Assembly: GCA_027027675.1 (NCBI GenBank)
Contig: JALVKT010000119.1
Location: 1 to 10,276, forward strand
DNA from: Thermofilaceae archaeon
GTDB lineage: Archaea > Thermoproteota > Thermoprotei > Thermofilales > Thermofilaceae
Length of the DNA stretch: 10,276 nucleotides
Direction: 5' to 3'
Positions 6,295 to 10,276 of the stretch are shown here, one piece after another. Each line of letters starts with the position of its first letter. Within the stretch, counting starts at the first letter, position 1. The position numbers and the translations under genes were made by a program. Under the pieces are notes generated by a model that saw nothing but the letters and a program-made list of their open reading frames with translations, did not search any database and was not told where the DNA came from.

Positions 6295-6399
6295 CGGCGG
6301 TGGTCCCGGGTTCAAGTCCCGGCGGGCCCACCACCCGTTTTCTCGCATCACAGGCTCCTGGAGAACACGCTTAGCGGCCGTTATCGACAAACATAAAAG

Positions 6400-6478
6400 T
6401 GGAGCCGGGGCCGGGACTCGAACCCGGACAAAGCAGGTTTCTATGGCCATCCACTGCAGCGTGGGTTGCCGCGGCCCC
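6400..6478 (-). tRNA. tRNA 3' part, tRNA-Cys-like, with no recognisable 5' half
   Basis: On the minus strand there is a clear T arm CCGGG-UUCGAGU-CCCGG (6427-6411), acceptor 3' strand CCCCGGC (6410-6404), U73 (6403) and encoded CCA (6402-6400), then a T-run (CTTTTATG). U73 and the required GCCGGGG partner fit tRNA-Cys. Upstream is CUGCAG (6459-6454), which would carry anticodon GCA, followed by a possible 15-base intron (6453-6439) with the same layout as the 37/38 introns of the other two tRNAs. Yet there is no GCCGGGG strand, U8 or D arm upstream, and CCACG before CUGCAG does not pair well with CCUGC (6437-6433). Upstream lies a GC-rich leader (GGGGCCGCGGC, 6478-6468), and about 25 bases further a TATA-like AAATAATA (6510-6503). 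It may be the 3' half of a trans-spliced tRNA, or a remnant. The 5' limit is uncertain. Confidence 0.5.
6439..6453 (-). other. Possible 15-base intron in the Cys-like tRNA 3' part
   Basis: Layout on the minus strand: U, GG, loop AUGG, CC, AUAG, AA. AUAG (6444-6441) faces CUGC (6459-6456) with three of four positions paired. The fit is weaker than for the introns of tRNA-Val and tRNA-Leu. Confidence 0.35.
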
Positions 6479-6528
6479 GTTTCTAGGAGAGTAGCGTGGA
6501 GGGTATTATTTGTTGCGGAGAGGAGCAG

Positions 6529-6537
6529 CGATATTTT
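6529..6537 (+). promoter_or_regulatory. TATA-like element for the HDAC-family gene
   Basis: CGATATTTT is centred about 26 bases before the GTG at 6560, predicting a leaderless mRNA from that codon. Confidence 0.4.
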
Positions 6538-6559
6538 CCACGTCCACGGTATATGTAAC

Positions 6560-7597
6560 GTGCCTCGCGGCGGAGTTGTGTTCGGCGAGAAGTACCTGGA
6601 GATAGCGTTTACCCCGCCAGAGCTTAGGGAAAAATGGACTGGCAGGGTAAAGATTTTCCGCGAAAAATATCTTCCACTACTCGTAGAGAGAGGCGTCAGC
6701 GTGGTGGAGCCCTCGCCTGTCGACGAGGAGCTTTTATTGCTGGCTCACTCTAGGGAGTACATAGAGTATGTAAAAGAGGCGTCTAGGCGGGGGGTGGGGT
6801 GGCTTGACTACGGGGACACGCCCGCCTATCCCGGAGTGTTTGAGGACGCGCTCTACGCAGTGTCCGGCACCGTCACATGTCTAAGCGATGGAGAGGTCTG
6901 CTTCAACCCGCAGGGAGGCTTCCACCATGCCAGGAGAAACAGTGCAGGGGGTTTCTGCGTCTTCAACGACGTCGCCATAGCCGCTAAGCTTCTCGCGGAG
7001 CACGGCAGAGTCGCCGTTTTGGACGTCGACGCCCACCATGGCGACGGGACGCAGGAGATACTCTACCGCGAGCCTATCTTGAAGATTAGTATGCACGGCT
7101 ATGGCTACGGCTTTTACCCGGGAACCGGCTGGATAGACGAGCTTGGAGAGGGGGAGGGAGAGTGTCTAAACGTGAACATCCCGGTACCCTTGGGCAGCGG
7201 GGACGACGTCTTTGAGGCGGCACTTGAGAGGCTCGTTTGGCCTCTTCTCCACAAGTACAGGCCTGACTACCTGGTTCTCCAGGGAGGCGTCGACGGGCAC
7301 ATCGGCGACCCGCTTGTAGGCCTCAGGTACACCGACAACTCCTACATGCGGCTGGGACTCCTACTAAACAGGCTTGTTAGGCGGGGCGTGCGAGTAGTAG
7401 TCCTTGGTGGAGGAGGATACGTGCCCGAAGAGGCCGCGAGGCTCTGGACGGTCGAGCTTGGCTCCATTCTTTGGGGCGATAAAAGCCCGCTCCGCCCCTC
7501 CGAGGAGAAAACCGGGAGCCCCGAGTGGATCAGGGGGGTTGTAGATGACAGGCTCAGTTTCCTGGAAAAGAAACTCGGCGAGTGTGGGAGACTGTAA
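6560..7597 (+). CDS. Histone deacetylase-family zinc amidohydrolase
   Basis: 345 residues from GTG 6560. All class I-like catalytic elements are present (numbering from this start): GGFHHARRNSAGGFCVFND with the His pair H122/H123, DVDAHHGDG with zinc ligands D157 and H159, GGVDGHIGDP with the third ligand D245, and GGGGY with catalytic Y287 followed by the conserved A-R-x-W. The family removes acetyl groups from lysine side chains, polyamines or other acylated amines; archaeal substrates are mostly unknown. The open frame extends up to 6443, but that stretch overlaps the minus-strand tRNA part and has no homology-like content, and the usual N terminus of the family (VVFGEKYLE) begins right after 6560; GTG 6577 is another possibility. 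An archaeal histone gene lies about 430 bases downstream, but that it is the substrate is speculation. Confidence 0.92.
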   Translation: MPRGGVVFGEKYLEIAFTPPELREKWTGRVKIFREKYLPLLVERGVSVVEPSPVDEELLLLAHSREYIEYVKEASRRGVGWLDYGDTPAYPGVFEDALYAVSGTVTCLSDGEVCFNPQGGFHHARRNSAGGFCVFNDVAIAAKLLAEHGRVAVLDVDAHHGDGTQEILYREPILKISMHGYGYGFYPGTGWIDELGEGEGECLNVNIPVPLGSGDDVFEAALERLVWPLLHKYRPDYLVLQGGVDGHIGDPLVGLRYTDNSYMRLGLLLNRLVRRGVRVVVLGGGGYVPEEAARLWTVELGSILWGDKSPLRPSEEKTGSPEWIRGVVDDRLSFLEKKLGECGRL

Positions 7598-7601
7598 AAC
7601 C

Positions 7602-7610
7602 CTTATCTAA
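7602..7610 (+). promoter_or_regulatory. TATA box for the C/D box sRNA
   Basis: CTTATCTAA directly after the HDAC-family stop codon. Its centre is 26 bases from 7632, where the terminal stem of the sRNA begins. Confidence 0.5.
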
Positions 7611-7631
7611 GAGCTGAGGAGTTTTGCGTGC

Positions 7632-7696
7632 GGGGAATGAAGAGGTCCGCTCCCCACTGAGGCTGCGCCGTGATGCCTCGAATCCGGTCTGACCCC
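7632..7696 (+). ncRNA. C/D box guide sRNA (2'-O-methylation guide)
   Basis: All four boxes are present in order: C (AUGAAGA, 7637-7643), D' (CUGA, 7657-7660), C' (GUGAUGC, 7670-7676) and D (CUGA, 7689-7692), each C-type box matching RUGAUGA at six of seven positions. The guide regions are 13 bases (7644-7656) and 12 bases (7677-7688), and the spacer is 9 bases, within the tight archaeal range. GGGG (7632-7635) and CCCC (7693-7696) close the kink-turn as terminal stem. A TATA box is positioned for a start at 7632. The D guide CUCGAAUCCGGU is complementary, with one G-U pair, to tRNA T arms of sequence CCGGGUUCGAG (11 pairs); the fifth base before the D box would face G52. The D' guide predicts a target UGGGGAGCGGACC; I cannot assign it. 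Such RNAs act with L7Ae, Nop5 and fibrillarin. Confidence 0.75.
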
Positions 7697-7697
7697 A

Positions 7698-7943
7698 CTA
7701 GTACACTTCTATCTCGACGCCGTAGGCCATTCCCTGAAGCGACACTATTACGTCGGCGTTCTTCGTGCCCGTTATCTTGTTCAGGCCCGAGACAAGGTCT
7801 CCTATTTTCTCGAAGAGCTGCACAGGGTCTTCGCCGATCCCCTCCAGTGACACCTTGAGGCTTTTACCCTCAGATTTTACCTCGTAGTCCGCGCCCTTAA
7901 ACATGGACTTTATCTTTTTCTCTATGAGCTTCTCGTCGACCAC
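7698..7943 (-). CDS. Small uncharacterised protein
   Basis: 81 residues from GTG 7943, chosen because GGTGGTG (7952-7946) gives a good ribosome binding site and TTATAA (7980-7975) a TATA box just upstream. An in-frame TTG at 8006 would add 21 residues of low-complexity look (SSPGNSQGYNPLSLPITGG). I do not recognise the family. The sequence is soluble-looking and alternates basic and acidic residues: MVDEKLIEKKIKSMFKGAD, then strands YEVKSEGKSLKVSLEGI, a helix around DPVQLFEKIGDLVSGLNKI, and strands NADVIVSLQG and YGVEIEVY, suggesting a small alpha-beta protein. No cysteines, no membrane segment. It lies 87 bases after the histone gene on the same strand and ends two bases from the C/D sRNA of the opposite strand. 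Confidence 0.6.
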   Translation of the reverse strand: MVDEKLIEKKIKSMFKGADYEVKSEGKSLKVSLEGIGEDPVQLFEKIGDLVSGLNKITGTKNADVIVSLQGMAYGVEIEVY

Positions 7944-8030
7944 TACACCACCGGTGATAGGGAGCGAGAGGGGGTTATAACCCTGACTATTCCCAGGGCT
8001 AGACAAAATATAGTAGTGGTTTGTAGAGCG

Positions 8031-8273
8031 TCAACGGCTATAGTAGCGCTCATATATCTTAATGGCCAGCTCCATGTCCTCCTTCGTAATAGTCTTTCTC
8101 CCAGCATGTTTAGCCAGCTCCACGGCGTTCCGCGCTATCTTCCGGGCCAAGTCTTCGAGGTAGCCGCGTAGGAGCTGGGCGGCCTCTATGCTCACACGCT
8201 CCCCGCCTTCCTGGTGCAGTATCCTGTCAATGGGCGCGAGGGGTAGCTCGCCCCTTTCCCGCCTCTGCGCCAT
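8031..8273 (-). CDS. Archaeal histone (HMf-like)
   Basis: 80 residues from ATG 8273. A single histone fold covers about 10-72: GELPLAPIDRIL (helix 1), GGERVSIEAAQLLRGYLEDLARKIARNAVELAKHAG (long helix 2) and RKTITKEDMELAIKIYE (loop and helix 3). The proline pair before helix 1, RVS before helix 2 and R-K-T-I loop with T-x-E-D-x-x-x-A are archaeal histone hallmarks. It forms dimers and higher polymers that wrap DNA. A GTG at 8282 would add MIE; the TATA-like CCTTAATACA (8314-8305) puts the transcript start near 8283, so either is possible, but GTGAT (8282-8278) fits as ribosome binding site for the ATG. The N terminus (MAQRRER) and C terminus (YERYYSR) are slightly longer than in HMf. Histones are patchy in crenarchaea and are found in Thermofilum-like lineages. 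Confidence 0.93.
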   Translation of the reverse strand: MAQRRERGELPLAPIDRILHQEGGERVSIEAAQLLRGYLEDLARKIARNAVELAKHAGRKTITKEDMELAIKIYERYYSR

Positions 8274-8304
8274 CTCTATCACGTTAAATATTCGCCCCTA
8301 AGGC

Positions 8305-8314
8305 TGTATTAAGG
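8305..8314 (-). promoter_or_regulatory. TATA-like element for the histone gene
   Basis: CCTTAATACA on the minus strand, centred about 26 bases from 8283. A second AT-rich stretch (ATATTTAA, 8290-8283) lies too close to the start codon to serve as TATA box. Confidence 0.4.
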
Positions 8315-8373
8315 TTGTCTTATCTCTTTTAGGCCTAAAACCGCGATTCTAGGGACAAGCACTTGTGGGGAAC

Positions 8374-8380
8374 ATTTATA
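8374..8380 (+). promoter_or_regulatory. TATA box for rps17e
   Basis: ATTTATA within GGGGAACATTTATAGC; predicts a start near 8404 and a leader of some 8 bases that contains the G-rich ribosome binding site. Confidence 0.55.
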
Positions 8381-8411
8381 GCATTGCCAAGCCAAATGGC
8401 CGGGGGAGATT

Positions 8412-8708
8412 ATGGGCAAAGTAAGAACAAAGGTTGTAAAGAGGACAGCCAAAGAAATGCTTGAGAGATTCCCCGACAAGTTCGGCCCCGACTTCGAGGT
8501 GAACAAGCAGGCGCTAATAGAGGTCGCCGACATCCCCTCCAAGAGGCTACGCAACAGGATTGCCGGCTACATAACCAGGCTTGTAAAGCAGCGTATGAGG
8601 CTGGAAAAACAGCTTGCCATGAGACAGGAAATATCCCTTACCGAGGAGGAAGAATATATCAGGAAAATCGAGGGCTCCACGGGCAAAGAGGAGCCGTCCG
8701 GAGAATAA
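8412..8708 (+). CDS. rps17e: Small ribosomal subunit protein eS17 (S17e)
   Basis: 98 residues. The N terminus MGKVRTKVVKRTAKEMLERFPDKF, then DFEVNKQALIEVADIPSKRLRNRIAGYITRL, is characteristic of S17e, a 30S subunit protein found only in archaea and eukaryotes. The core ends at about residue 66; the C-terminal extension (RMRLEKQLAMRQEISLTEE onward) is charged and likely flexible. ATG 8412 is preceded by GGGGGAG (8402-8408). A tRNA-Leu promoter starts three bases after its stop codon, so the gene appears monocistronic. Confidence 0.95.
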   Translation: MGKVRTKVVKRTAKEMLERFPDKFGPDFEVNKQALIEVADIPSKRLRNRIAGYITRLVKQRMRLEKQLAMRQEISLTEEEEYIRKIEGSTGKEEPSGE

Positions 8709-8710
8709 GG

Positions 8711-8716
8711 TTTAAG
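8711..8716 (+). promoter_or_regulatory. TATA box for tRNA-Leu
   Basis: TTTAAG centred 27-28 bases before the tRNA 5' end at 8741; predicts initiation at or very near the mature 5' end. Confidence 0.5.
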
Positions 8717-8764
8717 GCGTCGCAACCAAATTTTATAAGGGCGGGGGTGCCCGAGCTAGGTCAA

Positions 8765-8786
8765 AGGGCTCAGGTAGCCTGGCTAG
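8765..8786 (+). other. tRNA-Leu intron 1 (22 bases, D-arm position 21/22)
   Basis: GGUC (8759-8762) pairs with GGCU (8781-8784) as central helix (two G-U pairs); bulges AA^A (8763-8765) and AG^A (8785-8787); inner helix GGGCU (8766-8770) with AGCCU (8776-8780) and a 5-base loop. Removal gives AAAGGGGGCGGA, the normal archaeal tRNA-Leu sequence. Other cut positions giving the same length were tested by eye and paired worse. Confidence 0.75.
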
Positions 8787-8802
8787 AGGGGGCGGACTCA
8801 GG

Positions 8803-8818
8803 TCCCACGCGGTGAGAG
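8803..8818 (+). other. tRNA-Leu intron 2 (16 bases, position 37/38)
   Basis: CUCA (positions 32-35) pairs perfectly with UGAG (8813-8816); bulges GG^U and AG^C; inner CC (8804-8805) with GG (8811-8812) around a 5-base loop. Confidence 0.92.
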
Positions 8819-8908
8819 CTCCGCTGGCAGTGGCCTGCCCGGGTTCGAATCCCGGCCCCCGCACCATCTTCCTCTTCTGTACCGCCTGAGTGTTTGGTGT
8901 TAGGAACG

Positions 8909-8917
8909 TTTTTTATC
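8909..8917 (+). promoter_or_regulatory. TATA box for the structured RNA/dnaG transcript
   Basis: TTTTTTATC preceded by GGAACG (BRE-like). Its centre predicts initiation near 8938, three bases before the 5' strand of the long stem. Confidence 0.55.
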
Positions 8918-8937
8918 TACATGTAGTTTGGTAGTGG

Positions 8938-9054
8938 TGAGGGGTGCGCGGGAGCCGCTCGCAGAGAGCGCCGTTGAGCGAAAAGGCGATGTACCGTCAC
9001 AGCGGTGAGATGGCGTGTTGACGAGCGGCTACAGCGCGCCCCGCTGGCGAGCGG
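8938..9054 (+). ncRNA. Strongly folded RNA of unknown function, free-standing or dnaG leader
   Basis: GGGGUGCGC (8941-8949) pairs with GCGCGCCCC (9034-9042), nine pairs with one U-G; after a symmetric internal loop GGG/ACA, AGCCGCUCG (8953-8961) pairs with CGAGCGGCU (9022-9030), nine more perfect pairs. The enclosed 60 bases can form CGCC/GGCG (8969-8972, 8985-8988) and ACCG/CGGU (8993-8996, 9003-9006) hairpins. Downstream, GCUGA/UCAGC (9077-9081, 9085-9089) forms another hairpin before the dnaG ribosome binding site. No convincing reading frame and no SRP, RNase P or 5S signature was recognised. No T-run ends it, so it may be the 5' leader of dnaG or be processed from it. The 257-base gap 8867-9123 holds nothing else I can support. 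Confidence 0.5.
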
Positions 9055-9123
9055 AATGCTTGCCTCTCCATGCTGCGCTGATGCTCAGCTGGTGTGTATG
9101 TATGGATGTAAAGGTGAAGTGTG

Positions 9124-10276
9124 ATGGGTGGAGCACCGGTATCGGTCAAGTACGTGATAAAGGCTAGGATGGAGGTTTCAGGGCTTGTAGAGAAGCATGA
9201 CATCATAGGAGCCATATTCGGCCAGACAGAGGGCCTCCTTGGCGAACAGCTCGATCTACGCGAGCTCCAAAAGATGGGGCGTCTAGGCAGGATAGAGGTT
9301 AAGGCTAAGCGCGTAGACGGGAAGACCGTCGCTGAGATAGAGATTCCCTCCAACCTCGACAAGGTTGAGACAGCCCTAGTGGCGGCTGCCATTGAAAGCG
9401 TGGACAGGGTGGGCCCCTACCAGGCTAAGACCCAGGTTACAGAGATAGTCGACGTCCGCGTCGAGAGGAGGAAGAAGATAGTGGAGCGCGCAGTGGAGCT
9501 CCTCAAAATGCTTGACCAGGCGGTTCCCGAGACGAAGGAGCTCCTGGACGAGGTTCTGGAGAAGGTTAGGAAGGGAGAGATTACAACGTATGGGCCCGAA
9601 AAGCTGCCGGCCGGGCCGGAGGTTGAAACGTCTGACACCGTGATAATCGTCGAGGGCCGTGCAGACGTGCTTAACCTTCTCAAGCACGGGTACAGGAACG
9701 TGGTTGCCCTCGGCGGCGCCTCGGTGCCGAAGAGCATAATAGACCTTGCAAGGAAGAAGAAGACTATCCTCTTCATAGACGGCGACAGGGGAGGGGAGCT
9801 TATAGCTAAAAACCTGCTCAGCATGACGGAGATAGACTTTGTGGCGCGGGCCCCGCAGGGACGGGAGGTAGAGGAACTCACGGGCAAGGAGATAGCTAAG
9901 GCTCTCCAGAACAAGATTCCCGCCAAGGAGTTTGTAAAGCTCCTTGAAAAGGAGAAACAGGAGAGAAAAACACCTAAAGACGTGAAAATGCAAGTTATAG
10001 TGGCGCCCGAGAAGGTGAAGCAGACGGCAGCTAGCGGCTCCGCGAGCGCGGCGGAAACGGTTGAGGTGCCGGCCCACGTGGCTAAGGCTATAGAGGAGCT
10101 CAGGGGCACCTTGGAGGCTATACTATATGACGAGGAGTGGCGTGAGATTGAAAGGCTTCCTGTCCGAGACCTCGCCTCGAGGCTGCAGGAGATAGACGGG
10201 GTGAGCTACATAGTGTTCGACGGGATTATCACGCAGCGGCTTGTGGACCTTGCCTTCACCAAGGGAGTGAAGATGA
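9124..10276 (+). CDS. dnaG: Archaeal DnaG, Toprim-domain protein (3' end beyond window)
   Basis: 384 residues are visible, open to the right edge; archaeal DnaG is usually a little over 400, so most of it is here. The start is ATG 9124 with GGTGA (9113-9117) as ribosome binding site. The N terminus (VKYVIKARMEVSGLVEKHDIIGAIFGQTEGLLGE) is the archaeal DnaG-specific domain. The Toprim domain contains VIIVEGRADVLNLLKHGYRN (catalytic E177) and LFIDGDRGG (D219, D221), then APQGREVEELTGKEI. Archaeal DnaG has primase activity in vitro and is also an exosome component that helps recruit poly(A)-rich RNA; which role dominates here is not visible. It is preceded by a structured leader region, which might regulate it. 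Confidence 0.95.
   Translation, partial: MGGAPVSVKYVIKARMEVSGLVEKHDIIGAIFGQTEGLLGEQLDLRELQKMGRLGRIEVKAKRVDGKTVAEIEIPSNLDKVETALVAAAIESVDRVGPYQAKTQVTEIVDVRVERRKKIVERAVELLKMLDQAVPETKELLDEVLEKVRKGEITTYGPEKLPAGPEVETSDTVIIVEGRADVLNLLKHGYRNVVALGGASVPKSIIDLARKKKTILFIDGDRGGELIAKNLLSMTEIDFVARAPQGREVEELTGKEIAKALQNKIPAKEFVKLLEKEKQERKTPKDVKMQVIVAPEKVKQTAASGSASAAETVEVPAHVAKAIEELRGTLEAILYDEEWREIERLPVRDLASRLQEIDGVSYIVFDGIITQRLVDLAFTKGVKM

Larger units (their letters stand above)
6221..6333 (+). tRNA. tRNA-Val(GAC) with two introns
   Basis: Acceptor GGGCCCG (6221-6227) pairs with CGGGCCC (6323-6329), A73 and encoded CCA to 6333. T arm is CCGGG-UUCAAGU-CCCGG (6306-6322), variable UGGUC (6301-6305). D arm is GUCU (6230-6233), loop AGUUGGAA, GGAU (6242-6245). 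The anticodon stem is CCGCC (6268-6272) with GGCGG (6296-6300); the spliced loop is CUGACAC, anticodon GAC at 6275-6277. Two introns must be removed: 6246-6266 (21 bases, between 25 and 26) and 6279-6294 (16 bases, between 37 and 38). The mature molecule is 76 bases including CCA and matches the archaeal tRNA-Val pattern. A T-rich stretch after the gene (6337-6343) may end transcription. Confidence 0.95.
8741..8866 (+). tRNA. tRNA-Leu(CAG) with two introns
   Basis: Acceptor GCGGGGG (8741-8747) pairs with CCCCCGC (8856-8862), then A73 and encoded CCA. U8-G9, CCCG and the D loop from A14 (8754) follow. The anticodon stem is GCGGA (8792-8796) with UCCGC (8820-8824); the spliced loop is CUCAGGC, anticodon CAG at 8799-8801. 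A type II variable arm (GGC-AGUG-GCC, 8826-8835) and T arm CCGGG-UUCGAAU-CCCGG (8839-8855) complete it. Introns are 8765-8786 (22 bases, at the D loop/stem junction) and 8803-8818 (16 bases, position 37/38). The mature tRNA is 88 bases with CCA, as expected for archaeal tRNA-Leu. Confidence 0.95.

Noticed and set aside
6334..6399. Second C/D sRNA on the minus strand (a GTGATGC is present)
   Set aside because: No D box at a suitable distance and no terminal stem.
6400..6475. A complete intron-less tRNA on the minus strand (GCCGCGG against CCCCGGC gives a 76-base span)
   Set aside because: One acceptor mismatch could be tolerated, but there is no U8, no D arm with GG, and 27-31 would not pair with 39-43.
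6443..6559. N-terminal extension of the HDAC-family protein in the same open frame
   Set aside because: It overlaps the minus-strand tRNA part, has no family-like residues, and a TATA-like element at 6529-6537 points to a start at 6560.
7698..8006. Archease
   Set aside because: The protein is too short and lacks the family's Asp-rich metal motif; the stretch upstream of 7943 looks non-coding.
8938..9054. SRP RNA, RNase P RNA or 5S rRNA
   Set aside because: None of the conserved sequence elements of these RNAs (for example the RNase P core ACAGAAA, the SRP helix 8 loops or 5S loop sequences) was seen.
9376..10109. Long open frames on the minus strand opposite dnaG
   Set aside because: They are shadows of the dnaG frame, which has clear Toprim motifs; their residue composition is Arg/Ser/Leu-rich without motifs.

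Overview
The window looks like chromosome from a hyperthermophilic archaeon of the Thermoproteota (crenarchaeal) side, most likely a Thermofilum-like organism. The evidence is archaeal/eukaryotic-type ribosomal proteins (S15, S24e, S27ae, S17e), an archaeal histone, archaeal DnaG, KEOPS subunits, TATA-type promoters close to start codons, encoded CCA ends, and tRNA genes that each carry two tiny bulge-helix-bulge introns. The species is an inference; no database was searched. No mobile element or CRISPR array was seen.

Layout. Positions 1-299 hold the N-terminal part of an HD phosphohydrolase on the minus strand, divergent from a plus-strand cluster: a Nudix hydrolase (362-898), an unrecognised protein that may be a decayed DHH protein (928-1605), ribosomal protein S15 (1650-2096), a RecJ/Cdc45-like DHH phosphoesterase (2144-3535) and Pcc1 of KEOPS (3522-3779). 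A convergent minus-strand cluster follows: S24e, S27ae and a Kae1-Bud32 fusion (6098 down to 3833). The middle has tRNA-Val(GAC) with two introns (6221-6333), an orphan tRNA 3' part on the minus strand (6400-6478), and a histone-deacetylase-family protein (6560-7597). Next come a C/D box sRNA (7632-7696), a small unknown protein (7698-7943, minus), an archaeal histone (8031-8273, minus), S17e (8412-8708) and tRNA-Leu(CAG) with two introns (8741-8866). The window ends with a promoter-driven, strongly folded RNA (from about 8938) leading into dnaG (9124 to the edge).

How it works together. The contents are information processing: ribosomal proteins, replication (RecJ/Cdc45-like protein, DnaG), chromatin (histone, HDAC-like enzyme), tRNA modification (KEOPS: Pcc1, Kae1, Bud32; a C/D guide RNA whose D guide is complementary to tRNA T arms) and tRNAs.

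Most worth a second look are the RNA features. A tRNA 5' part at 3765-3821 overlaps the pcc1 stop codon, contains a perfect bulge-helix-bulge, and on splicing gives a CUUCG (Arg, anticodon UCG) loop, but has no 3' half nearby. A tRNA-Cys-like 3' part at 6400-6478 has no 5' half nearby. These could be halves of trans-spliced tRNAs or remnants. The 18-bp stem RNA before dnaG, the C/D sRNA, and the tRNA-Leu intron that mimics the D loop are further candidates.
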